A stretch of 20,259 bases of DNA. Origin: Cenarchaeum sp. SB0662_bin_33 (GTDB taxonomy: Archaea; Thermoproteota; Nitrososphaeria; Nitrososphaerales; Nitrosopumilaceae). Of this stretch, positions 9,301 to 16,668 are shown one piece after another. The stretch's first letter is position 1. The number at the start of each line of letters is the position of its first letter. Location: assembly GCA_009840065.1 (NCBI GenBank), contig VXON01000184.1:1-20259 (forward strand). The letters run 5' to 3'. Below the pieces are notes generated by a model that was not told where the DNA came from, did not search any database, and saw nothing but the letters and a program-made list of their open reading frames with translations. The position numbers and the translations under genes were made by a program.

Positions 9301-11131
9301 AGACGGTCCAGTATCAATATACATCAACAGAGGATCCGACTCTTACCTACTGGCAACTGCTGGTGGTACAAATGAGGGTGAGGCTGTAGGACGTAATGGT
9401 GACACCTATGAGAGATATGGCGCCATACAGGAGGTTGCTCCTGACTCTGGTGTCTTTGAGGTAGATGTTACTGTTAGGTTCAACCAGGGCCCGATTGACG
9501 AGAAATGTCCGATTCGTGGCGAAGGTTGTATACTGCAAGGTGATATAATACAGGTAGAGTACGAGGACCCAATAGACGCATCCGGTGACAGGAACACGGT
9601 GACCGACTCGGCCACCTTTGACCTGAGGAACGCAGTTTTGCAGTCCGACAAGAACTCATACCTGATAGGAACCGACATGATACTTACTCTAATAGAGCCA
9701 GACTTTGACTTGGACAACGACCAGGCCGAGACATACACACTTGACCTTATCGAGTGGGACTCGGATGCTGCAACAATTACCATGGGTAAGAGAGGTGGCA
9801 ATGCTGGCGCCTTTGATCCAGAGCCTGATGCATTCAGGGAGACCGGTGATAGTACTGGTATATTCCAGGCTATAATCGAGATACCTGAAGAGCTTAATGG
9901 CGACAGATTGGAGAGGAACGAGGTCATTGTAATGGAGTATACTGACTGGGGACCGGCTGGTGCAGACTATGTGGGCGATGAGGACGAGGATGTCACCTTG
10001 GAGGTGAACACTTCTGACTTTGGCGCAACCATAGAGCTGGACCAGAAGGTCTACACATGGACCGACAAGGTATACATTACCATTGTTGCTCCTGACCACA
10101 ACTACGACAGTGACTTGGTAGATGAGATAGGTGACACCGAGACAGATCCGATAAAGATATCCACTCGAGGTCACGACCTTGATGAGTACAAGCTGGTGGA
10201 GACCGGTACCGATACTGGTATATTCACCGGTGAGGTTATACTTACTGGATTTGGTCCACACGACGCAGACGGTGACGGCGAGCACGATGATGCACGCAAT
10301 AGAACAGGCGGTTCAGGTCCGACCGGCGGTCTCTTGGAGACCACCAATGATGACGGACTCTCTGTCTCCTTTGAGTACAGCGAGGACATCACCATAGTCG
10401 CATCAGCCCTGGTTCGCTGGAACATTGGTGAGGTACAATGGCTTGAGTCAAGCTACCCTGCTAGTGGTACCGGTGTAGTCAGAGTTATTGACCCAGATAT
10501 GAATCTGAACCCAGAAGCCGTAGACAACTTTGATGTTAACGTCTGGTCTGATTCAGACGCTGGCGGCATAGATCTTACGGTAACTGAGACCAACGAGGCA
10601 ACCGGCATATTCGAGGGTACAGTAGCCTTCCAGACCGAGACGGAGTCCTCTGGACACCGACTCAGAGCTGCTGAGGGTGATACTGTCACCGCCGAGTATG
10701 AGGACCGTACTCTCCCAGATCCGTACAGCACAATTGACGACTTGGACATCACGGCCACCACATTGATTGGTACTGTTGTACCTCCACTGGAGAGGGCACC
10801 CGCCTCTAACTTGAGAGTGGTTGACTCGTTCGGAAACAGTCTAGATACTGTTTCTGTTGACCAGCAGGTACAGATAACCGCTGATCTAATGAACGGCCAG
10901 GATAGGAACCAGGTATTCGCATATCTGGTACAGGTCCAGGATGCCAACGGTGTAGTCGTAAGCCTAGCTTGGATTACAGGTTCACTAACTCCTTCACAAT
11001 CGTTCAGTCCGGCTGAGTCTTGGACTCCTACCATGGCTGGCACATACACTGCCACCGCCTTTGTATGGGAATCACTTGACAACCCAACTGCACTATCACC
11101 ACCTATAGAGACTACAATAACTGTACAATAA
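6329..11131 (+). CDS. S-layer-type surface protein
   Basis: This 1600-residue, strongly acidic exported protein is very probably the main S-layer protein that forms the cell envelope lattice. The N-terminus has a basic start (MKNEIIRK), a hydrophobic segment MAIMVAGGLTFAIPG and likely cleavage near AHAQ, as in thaumarchaeal S-layer proteins. The body is beta-rich with recurrent [ST]-G-[VI]-F motifs at about G322, G581, G751, G1041, G1177, G1297 and G1426. These probably mark Ig-like modules, which become regular (about 120-136 residues) toward the C-terminus. Many Asp/Asn-rich loops, for example DADGDGEHDD near 1312, suggest calcium binding. Residues about 829-940 are an acidic, helix-prone insert unlike the rest. 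The C-terminal about 110 residues form a final Ig-like domain. The start was moved from TTG 6317 to ATG 6329 on promoter spacing. Strong oligo-T terminators follow. Confidence 0.85.
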   Translation: MKNEIIRKSTSITLMAIMVAGGLTFAIPGAAPAHAQATAMSVSAVNDMFANSFVGAQVVEVSVNHPDFRSDDHNRSESFEPAVTVDDNALIMRLANNGVWYGYFVDANMAAAAHENGMNFGSETSDDPVVNNDAFTIYYNGGNVVMSPDLASDEVAIQAFNFTEASDIDIELEHGSGSEAVSLTFDTVEDYASLMLDREGVYPLEGHVHLTITDTWLNIDPTAEDEWVFNTDTDEAYYRPSSNNILTEYKEELASIQEVAEALVPVPEDDLMCDDNCSFTINVAQQGDIVLDRQDNEDSHDDIASILGDMSLTFTETNDNTGVFTNTDDDDVANLITTGNADLRGKTAVIDYNDNDTDVVIGFNFATVDIMPNDDMWNSGEEIAVVIMDMDANKNGMSDEDMEVNNPNIDIIPALQTGSPTVITDNAEINNVSVGDLPYDSFAARVIVDTNIVKIDDSLTVEFEDRIDLYTQDTVFNYINFDVSSIGDASSITACDDGVSVLDSDGNPITGDVVYMAIDEDSVNDCDNITFKFDKTVGKGDYPIVVDFMSFGYIDDGLQSTERIADQIVRIEAEETDDGTGVFEGSLEYIMVNQLNILDQDTFDDVSTNSDSPVFIVIEDLTDEDAPRVSYLDVGADGVATQVSDQQEAPSHSGVVSFDNTRYKVADTVVITLDDADLNVDSGIIEVYTIDSETGFIGEGGVVLLDVTFDDKSWSTANILDNCLDDLALLTDDTGLDATRFTLVESSKDSGVFTGSFQIPSEWCEPGEERPATTTGLDIEVNYLDFRDGSGEVIEVGDSAAVGANTGSVSLDRTVYPVPFGEPRDFSTVPQLQSEYDEATNAEENQQLHNDLEDAIEDAIEELLEPSELASSLTGKLGILFADVRDGSGDWEEIEDELSDSARSADVDASNLRDSEDIARELHRAETDLEKVEQDGVNPDGDSYFPIHSTAFGNGDGNAYIPNGDLTIHVRVTDADYDVSAAGQDRIEESGDGPVSIYINRGSDSYLLATAGGTNEGEAVGRNGDTYERYGAIQEVAPDSGVFEVDVTVRFNQGPIDEKCPIRGEGCILQGDIIQVEYEDPIDASGDRNTVTDSATFDLRNAVLQSDKNSYLIGTDMILTLIEPDFDLDNDQAETYTLDLIEWDSDAATITMGKRGGNAGAFDPEPDAFRETGDSTGIFQAIIEIPEELNGDRLERNEVIVMEYTDWGPAGADYVGDEDEDVTLEVNTSDFGATIELDQKVYTWTDKVYITIVAPDHNYDSDLVDEIGDTETDPIKISTRGHDLDEYKLVETGTDTGIFTGEVILTGFGPHDADGDGEHDDARNRTGGSGPTGGLLETTNDDGLSVSFEYSEDITIVASALVRWNIGEVQWLESSYPASGTGVVRVIDPDMNLNPEAVDNFDVNVWSDSDAGGIDLTVTETNEATGIFEGTVAFQTETESSGHRLRAAEGDTVTAEYEDRTLPDPYSTIDDLDITATTLIGTVVPPLERAPASNLRVVDSFGNSLDTVSVDQQVQITADLMNGQDRNQVFAYLVQVQDANGVVVSLAWITGSLTPSQSFSPAESWTPTMAGTYTATAFVWESLDNPTALSPPIETTITVQ

Positions 11132-11138
11132 TTCTAAA

Positions 11139-11153
11139 TTTTTTCCTTTTTTT
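11139..11153 (+). terminator. double oligo-T terminator of the S-layer gene
   Basis: T6, CC, T7 begins 8 bp after the S-layer stop codon. This is the clearest terminator in the window, and suits a highly transcribed gene. Confidence 0.65.
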
Positions 11154-11160
11154 GAAAACC

Positions 11161-11167
11161 AATATTA
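11161..11167 (+). promoter_or_regulatory. TATA-like box of the coiled-coil membrane protein gene
   Basis: AATATTA is centred about 27 nt before ATG 11191, directly after the S-layer terminator. Confidence 0.45.
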
Positions 11168-11190
11168 GATGATACTGCGCATGTCTCTTT

Positions 11191-12150
11191 ATGAGGATTC
11201 ATGCATTGTTGGTTTTACTTTTGCTTGTGCCGTTTGTACATATATCGTATGGCGAGCTGGAACTCTCTACTAGCAGTAAGGTGTATGCTCCAGGCCAGCC
11301 GTTGTTTGTATTTGGGCAGACCTCTCCTGATGACAGTGTAATAATAAGGGTATTTGGGCCTGATGACACCATTACAAAGTTTGATCAGGTAACTGCAGAA
11401 TCTGACGGCTCATACCAGCATATAGTTCTGACGTGGCCCGAGGCCACAGTGACGTTTCCCTATGGGACGTATGCCATTGATGCTGTAAGTACGCAGAGCG
11501 GCGAGTCAAACCTGATTAACGTACGGTTTGCCGCCTCTGATGAGCTGGTAGAGACTCCCGTTGAGCGTAACATACACATGCTGATATTTGCACCTGATAT
11601 GGCGGCAGTTGGTGATACGCTGCGCGTCTTTATTCAGACCACCAGTGATGGATTACTGGTGGGAAACAACCCAGTCTCCCTACTGGGAACGACACATGTT
11701 CATCTGCCGGATGACACAGTGCACGATATCAGTGATAGTTTTGAGGCACTGCATACGGGACTTTTCTATGCCGACTATACGCCCCAGCAGGAGGGAACAT
11801 ACGTATTTCATGCCGTTGCGTTTAACCAGGGCACAATATCTCACGGCTCGGCAGCCACTACGGTACTGAAACAGGATATTGGTGATATATCTGATCAGAT
11901 AATACATCTAAACACAATACTTGCAGAGACATCCGCCGAGCTGGACCATCTCAAGACCGAAGTGGCCGAGTTCAAGGGGACGCTGGAGCAGGCCAGCAAC
12001 AGAATCGATACCAGTGTGACTTCGGTATCCGAATCCGTATCAAACATAGAGGAGGCATCCTCCCAACTAAACTCCCTCTTCTTTCCCGTGGTTGCACTGA
12101 TAGGTGTCATTGTGGCGCTACAGATTACCACGCTGGCCCGTAGCAGATAG
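11191..12150 (+). CDS. exported Ig-like/coiled-coil protein with C-terminal membrane anchor
   Basis: The product has 319 residues. Residues 1-21 are a signal peptide (cleavage near SYG21). Residues about 22-112 form a beta-rich, Ig-like domain beginning VYAPGQPLFVFGQ and ending SGESNLINVRF. Residues about 120-228 form a second beta domain with a macroglobulin/Ig-like pattern (TGLFYADYTPQQEGTYVFHA). Residues about 231-296 are a long heptad-type coiled coil (HLNTILAETSAELDHLKTE). A membrane helix follows (FFPVVALIGVIVALQ, about 297-314), with basic RSR at the end facing the cytoplasm. The gene sits directly downstream of the S-layer gene. Together with the coiled-coil stalk and membrane anchor this suggests a protein that spans the pseudoperiplasm and tethers or supports the lattice. 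That role is inferred; I do not recognise the exact family. It has its own weak TATA box, so it need not be co-transcribed with the S-layer gene. Confidence 0.8.
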   Translation: MRIHALLVLLLLVPFVHISYGELELSTSSKVYAPGQPLFVFGQTSPDDSVIIRVFGPDDTITKFDQVTAESDGSYQHIVLTWPEATVTFPYGTYAIDAVSTQSGESNLINVRFAASDELVETPVERNIHMLIFAPDMAAVGDTLRVFIQTTSDGLLVGNNPVSLLGTTHVHLPDDTVHDISDSFEALHTGLFYADYTPQQEGTYVFHAVAFNQGTISHGSAATTVLKQDIGDISDQIIHLNTILAETSAELDHLKTEVAEFKGTLEQASNRIDTSVTSVSESVSNIEEASSQLNSLFFPVVALIGVIVALQITTLARSR

Positions 12151-12154
12151 CGTG

Positions 12155-12162
12155 TTATTTTT
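12155..12162 (+). terminator. T-rich stretch after the coiled-coil protein gene
   Basis: TTATTTTT starts four bases after the stop codon and may act as a short oligo-T terminator. A small hairpin (CATCA, 4-nt loop, TGATG, at about 12189-12202) and an ACCA-T5-TGGT hairpin (about 12218-12230) lie further on. Confidence 0.35.
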
Positions 12163-12276
12163 CCTAGACAGAATGCATGACTTCCGTTGCATCATGTATG
12201 ATGGACTTTTCCCACACACCATTTTTTGGTCAGGGGTGGGATAGTCTGTAAAACTATTTGTGTTCAGGGGGAACCC

Positions 12277-12286
12277 ATAATAATAT
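12277..12286 (+). promoter_or_regulatory. TATA-like box of the subtilase gene
   Basis: ATAATAATAT is centred about 26 nt before ATG 12307, again with no Shine-Dalgarno. Confidence 0.5.
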
Positions 12287-12306
12287 GAAGCATATAGAAA
12301 AATTTC

Positions 12307-15300
12307 ATGTGGGCATGGCTTGCGTCTATACTGCTTGTTGCACTGGTAGTGTCTATTCCCGCATGGGCACTAGAGTATGTTGAATTTGAGCCGGATGAAC
12401 CAAGTTATACAACAAGTTACGTATCGGGCATAATACAGTTTGATCCCAACACGTTTACATCCTATAATCTACACCGCTACATTGTAGATGGGGGCATAAT
12501 GGTACAGTATGATTCATGGTCGCATGCAGTCCCTGGCGTAATGCGCGATATGCGCCTCACACAACACAGCCAGGCCGCCAACATAGGTCATATAACCGGC
12601 TCTACGCTTGCCAATGATATCTACAACCTGACCGGAAGGGGAGTAGTAATAGCAGTGGTTGATACGGGGGTGGACTTTTCAAATCCCGATATGATGCATG
12701 CCATAGCCAGAGACAGTAACAACCATCCTGTAATGCTGGACCCCGACGGACAAGGAATAGTGATGACAAACGCAACCTTTGCAGCCCATATTGATGATGA
12801 CGGCTTAATTCGAAATATCAGTGAGATTGGGAATAATACATCCAGGGTATATGTGGATGATACCGGCGTATACCTGGACATAAATCAGGCCGGGGCCGGA
12901 ACGGTGCTGACCGTATACAACTCGTTTTACCCATTACTAGGACCAACACCGCTGCTTGAAGGCCTGATGGTTGATGATGTGAAGATAGGCAACAGCAACC
13001 GGGATTATATACGGTCCCAGAGTGGCATATATCATTTTGGAGTTGGAGTACTGCTCAGTGGAGGCCATATCATGGCAGTGCCATTCTTGATAGTGGACTC
13101 GCAGACTGCCGGCATATATGATATGGTAATACCTGACATGTCCACATCTTGGAAGGACTTTCTACTGCGTCATGACTCTGAAGAGTCACCTAGTCTGGAC
13201 TTTGACTTTACCGATGAGACTCCGATAATGTTGGGAAGCGGCAACGAGGTGCTGGTGTATGACCATGATGGTGATGGCTACAACGACTATAGTGCCGGCG
13301 TGGTGGGTGCCAAAGTCTTGGATATATACGGCGTATTGTCGAATACCACGACACCCGGCGATTACATATCTGGAGCCCTGAACACGACACTGCTGGAGCC
13401 ATTGGATGTGGATGGCAACTATCTTGGCGTAATGACTGATGCCGGTTACCACGGGACGGCAGTATCCGGCGTTATAGCGTCTAGAGGCAGTCAGGCATAT
13501 GATATATACAATGATACCGACACGTATACGATTCCTGGAGTTGCGCCCGACGCACAGATACTACCCATCAAGGCATTATGGTACGGCAGCATTGAATATG
13601 GCTGGCTGTGGGCTGCCGGCATGGATAATGATGGTGATGGGTGGACATATACTGGTGATGAGCGTGCCGACATAATAACGAACAGCTGGGGAGTATCCAC
13701 GTTTCCTAGTATGGAGGAGGCGCCAGGTTACGATGAGGTATCCACACTGGCCAACATACTGGCCACACCGGGTGCCCTGCACCGGAACCATGCGGGTGTA
13801 ATAATGATATCAAGTACCGGAAATTCAGGACACGGGTACGGCACAGTTGCCCTGCCGGGAGCCGCATCGTTGGGAATATCCATCGGAGCCAGTACCAGCT
13901 CGGCCTATGTAAGCACTCCAGCATTTAAGGAGCAGCCAAGGTTTGGCAGCTCCACAATACACGATAATCATATGGTGGATTTTTCATCTAGGGGGCCGGG
14001 CATAGTGGGTGATCCAAAACCGGACCTGATATCCTTGGGCGCCTTTGGCTTCTCACTTAGTCCGGTCACCAAGACTTCCAAGGATGCGACAGATGAACCA
14101 TATGGGGTATTTGGGGGCACATCCATGTCCGGCCCATTGGCTGCGGGTGCTGCCGCCCTGCTTGTAGAGCAGATGAGGGCCAACAACATATGGTATACAC
14201 CATTTACGATAAAGAATATACTAATGTCTACGGCCAACGACATGGGGAACGATCCCTTTGTACAGGGTGCCGGACTTGTAAATGCAACTCGGGCATCCGA
14301 GTATGTGGCCGGTGATGGATCATTTTTGGTCACCAACGACATGTCGTATACAAATATTCGCGAGTCAACTCTGCCGGCCTTACAGTCATTCAACAATACA
14401 ATATTTGGAATTGATCACATAAGCGTACCGCCGAGGTCATACCCCATGAGCAGCTGGTTTGCAGGCCATCTGCATACGGACCAAAAGAGTCCTACCACCT
14501 TTACAATAACAAATCCCACAAACCAGCCACTCGCAATACAGGTAGAACCACAAACCCTAGAGATACTGATTCGGGAAGATGTTGATTTAACTACAATACC
14601 ACATCAGCAGGATCCTGTCTTGAATGATATCGGCATATATGCGCCAAACTATGTATTACTGTCGGATGTGCGGCAGACCACAACCCTAACTGAAATATTT
14701 GAGCCCAACCCCATACCCGAGTCGTCGCTCTTGGTATTGAATGTCAACTTTGACTTTGATGACTTTTTGAACTCTACGGCAGATGTGTTTGCTGATGACT
14801 TTGGAATAGCCTCACTGTATCTGTATGACTGGATTGATGAGAATAATGATGGTACTATAGAGGCTGCTGAGCTGGCCATGGTGAACAGGGCCGGCAACTG
14901 GGGAACTGTCCAGGAGATGCGGGTGTCATACCCCCACCAGGTATTTGAGGGAGAGCCGGTTGTAGGTGTATATCCGGTACCTGTAAAGGCATCATACTGG
15001 CGGGGCATCACAAATACCAACTCTACTGCCATGGATTACACGATTACGGCTACATATTACGACAGAGCATACTGGCCTGATGTGTGGCTAGAGTCCAGTA
15101 GTGTTGTGGTACCACCACAGTCACAATATACCATAAATGCCGTCATTACAGTACCATCGGGTGTAGACAGCGGCATATATCAGGGGTTTGTAACGTTTAG
15201 TTCTGATGCACATACTGTAAACATACCCGTATCGTATGCTGTTACAGAGCCAGCCAACGGCGGAACGGTACATCTTGTCTCTGGTACTAGTGATGATGAT

Positions 15301-15732
15301 GACATACTGTACTCGCCCGGACTGGTACGGGGCTCATTTGACATGTCTGGACGCTATATGGCTGGGGAGTGGCGCCACCAATACATCGATGTGCCTGATG
15401 ATATAACCTCGGGTGTCATAGAGGTGTCCTGGCAGTCCAATAATACCAGCATAGGCGTCTTTGTACTAAGTCCTGAGGGCGACATAATACAGAGTAATAC
15501 CAATCCTGGTGTCTTTGGACACTTTGGGGGATGGCCCTCTAATGACTGGCTGGGATACAGTGACTTTGGCGAAGGGGGTGGATTCTTTCCGGTTAGTGGC
15601 TGGAATGATACATCTGCCACATTCCGCATACCCATTGAGGAACCTGGAGTATATTCTATAATGACCCACACTACACTATTCGGAGGAGAATCTCCCACCG
15701 AACCCATTGTGATTACCGTAAGATTCGACTGA
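12307..15732 (+). CDS. secreted subtilisin-like protease (S8, pyrolysin/TPPII-like)
   Basis: This is an 1141-residue exported serine endopeptidase. Residues 1-21 are a signal peptide (cleavage near AWA21). A propeptide-like region precedes the catalytic domain. The triad is complete: D119 (VIAVVDTGVDFSNP), H382 (GYHGTAVSGVIAS) and S606 (FGGTSMSGPLAAGAAAL), with oxyanion-hole N506 (STGNSGHGYG). The 263-residue D-to-H gap is far longer than in subtilisin and is typical of pyrolysin and tripeptidyl peptidase II, which carry a large insert there. Calcium-type loops are seen at D319-D327 (DHDGDGYND), D440 (DNDGDG) and D844-E855 (a textbook 12-residue EF-hand loop). About 470 residues after the domain are beta-rich, ending in a jelly-roll-like part. 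No C-terminal anchor is visible. Position at the end of the surface-protein block suggests processing or turnover of S-layer or extracellular proteins; substrate use is inferred. Confidence 0.9.
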   Translation: MWAWLASILLVALVVSIPAWALEYVEFEPDEPSYTTSYVSGIIQFDPNTFTSYNLHRYIVDGGIMVQYDSWSHAVPGVMRDMRLTQHSQAANIGHITGSTLANDIYNLTGRGVVIAVVDTGVDFSNPDMMHAIARDSNNHPVMLDPDGQGIVMTNATFAAHIDDDGLIRNISEIGNNTSRVYVDDTGVYLDINQAGAGTVLTVYNSFYPLLGPTPLLEGLMVDDVKIGNSNRDYIRSQSGIYHFGVGVLLSGGHIMAVPFLIVDSQTAGIYDMVIPDMSTSWKDFLLRHDSEESPSLDFDFTDETPIMLGSGNEVLVYDHDGDGYNDYSAGVVGAKVLDIYGVLSNTTTPGDYISGALNTTLLEPLDVDGNYLGVMTDAGYHGTAVSGVIASRGSQAYDIYNDTDTYTIPGVAPDAQILPIKALWYGSIEYGWLWAAGMDNDGDGWTYTGDERADIITNSWGVSTFPSMEEAPGYDEVSTLANILATPGALHRNHAGVIMISSTGNSGHGYGTVALPGAASLGISIGASTSSAYVSTPAFKEQPRFGSSTIHDNHMVDFSSRGPGIVGDPKPDLISLGAFGFSLSPVTKTSKDATDEPYGVFGGTSMSGPLAAGAAALLVEQMRANNIWYTPFTIKNILMSTANDMGNDPFVQGAGLVNATRASEYVAGDGSFLVTNDMSYTNIRESTLPALQSFNNTIFGIDHISVPPRSYPMSSWFAGHLHTDQKSPTTFTITNPTNQPLAIQVEPQTLEILIREDVDLTTIPHQQDPVLNDIGIYAPNYVLLSDVRQTTTLTEIFEPNPIPESSLLVLNVNFDFDDFLNSTADVFADDFGIASLYLYDWIDENNDGTIEAAELAMVNRAGNWGTVQEMRVSYPHQVFEGEPVVGVYPVPVKASYWRGITNTNSTAMDYTITATYYDRAYWPDVWLESSSVVVPPQSQYTINAVITVPSGVDSGIYQGFVTFSSDAHTVNIPVSYAVTEPANGGTVHLVSGTSDDDDILYSPGLVRGSFDMSGRYMAGEWRHQYIDVPDDITSGVIEVSWQSNNTSIGVFVLSPEGDIIQSNTNPGVFGHFGGWPSNDWLGYSDFGEGGGFFPVSGWNDTSATFRIPIEEPGVYSIMTHTTLFGGESPTEPIVITVRFD

Positions 15733-16142
15733 TTTGTGCAGCGACGTGCACAAGATTCTGTAGAACTAAAATCTCTCACACGCACTTATTTTTGGAGACT
15801 GGTACGAGAATCAACATGTTGTGTCTATATTAAAAGACATAGTCATGCATGTGTATGCAACAATATTGGTCAGTTTCCACAGGACTACACAACTAACATT
15901 TCAGGGCCACGGGAATGTACGGCAGCAACCAAGAGCCTTGACTGTTTTTGTACTTGGTCAGGCTATGCTATGCTATGCTATGCTATGTTATAATGGTAAA
16001 ATCGTCCCATGTGCGGAAGTTGGATTGCAGAAACTTGTGCACATCACATACCTGGGGTTGCCATGATAGAGTCCTTGGAGCAGCTAGATACAATCCAAAT
16101 GACTCTACATTTAGAATACCAGACGGCTCCGGCACGTAGAAC
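15733..16142. other. convergent intergenic region, no convincing gene
   Basis: These 410 bp lie between the ends of the subtilase (+) and the membrane-protein gene (-). The region holds a T5 stretch (about 15789-15793) that could end the subtilase transcript, a TATA-like TCTATATTAAAA (about 15824-15835), and a GCTAT microsatellite at 15962-15991. Plus-strand frames of 60-85 codons cross it, but they lack family resemblance, and part of one is simply the microsatellite read as AMLCY repeats. A small RNA from the TATA-like element is possible. Confidence 0.5.
15962..15991 (+). repeat. pentanucleotide tandem repeat (GCTAT x5 plus GTTAT)
   Basis: Five exact GCTAT units are followed by one variant GTTAT. 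Unit length 5 is not a multiple of 3, so slippage would shift any reading frame. It is the only microsatellite I see in the window. Confidence 0.9.
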
Positions 16143-16634
16143 CTAGAATGGCGATATTCCTGTTGACGTATCCAGCGCAAAGACTACCGTATATGTCAGG
16201 ACCCATACGAAGAGATACAGAAAGACATAACTGGCTATGGCCTGCGTTACAATCTTCTTTCTGTCTGATTTGGACAGTGGTATGCGCATGGCCTTTGCCA
16301 CAAATATGGTACCCAGAAAGAGTATAATCATGAATCCAATGGCGGCCCAGCGCCTCTCCTCCCCTTCCAGCGGCTCAAAGATAAAGACGGCCATCACTCC
16401 GGCAACCACCGCCAGCATTATGCGCATCCAGTATAACTGGTCCAGCTTGCGGTTCTTGTCCTGAGTATCAAAATCCCTAACGTCCGTGGGTGGTAGGGCG
16501 CCATCATCAACGGGTTGTGGTTCAGGAGTGGGAGTCGTACCCTCATCTATGGGGCGTATGCCCTCCTCCTCTTTTGGCTTTGGAGGAGTATCCGGAAACT
16601 TTGGTGGTGATCTGCGCTTCTTATGTTTAGCCAA
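16143..16634 (-). CDS. three-helix membrane protein with proline-rich cytoplasmic tail
   Basis: The product has 163 residues and belongs to no family I can name with confidence. Residues 1-60 are hydrophilic: a basic MAKHKKRR start, then a Pro/Glu-rich stretch (PPKFPDTPPKPKEEE, TPTPEPQP). Three membrane helices follow at about 70-87, 97-115 and 131-153. Between helices 2 and 3 lies a basic loop, KSDRKK. The size and three-helix plan loosely recall EMC6/Rab5IF-like archaeal proteins, but I see no decisive motif. The start is TTG 16634-16632: an in-frame TAG lies only eight codons upstream, and a TATA-like CTATTAAG sits about 30 nt before the TTG. The J-domain gene ends 27 bp upstream on the same strand, so some co-transcription is possible; a chaperone link would be inference. 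Confidence 0.7.
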   Translation of the reverse strand: MAKHKKRRSPPKFPDTPPKPKEEEGIRPIDEGTTPTPEPQPVDDGALPPTDVRDFDTQDKNRKLDQLYWMRIMLAVVAGVMAVFIFEPLEGEERRWAAIGFMIILFLGTIFVAKAMRIPLSKSDRKKIVTQAIASYVFLYLFVWVLTYTVVFALDTSTGISPF

Positions 16635-16660
16635 TACAAAAGTATAGTTTTTGAACTAGT

Positions 16661-16668
16661 CTTAATAG
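16661..16668 (-). promoter_or_regulatory. TATA-like box of the three-helix membrane protein gene
   Basis: On the minus strand CTATTAAG is centred about 30 nt before TTG 16634. It overlaps the TAA stop codon of the J-domain gene, so a coding end and a promoter share bases. Confidence 0.4.

Noticed and set aside
11588..11869. 93-codon plus-strand frame inside the coiled-coil protein gene
   Set aside because: It is an out-of-frame shadow of a well-supported exported protein, with no motifs of its own.
15948..16139. Plus-strand frame ending NDSTFRIPDGSGT, somewhat like NDTSATFRIP at the subtilase C-terminus
   Set aside because: The likeness is only a few residues, the DNA around it does not match, and the frame includes the microsatellite.
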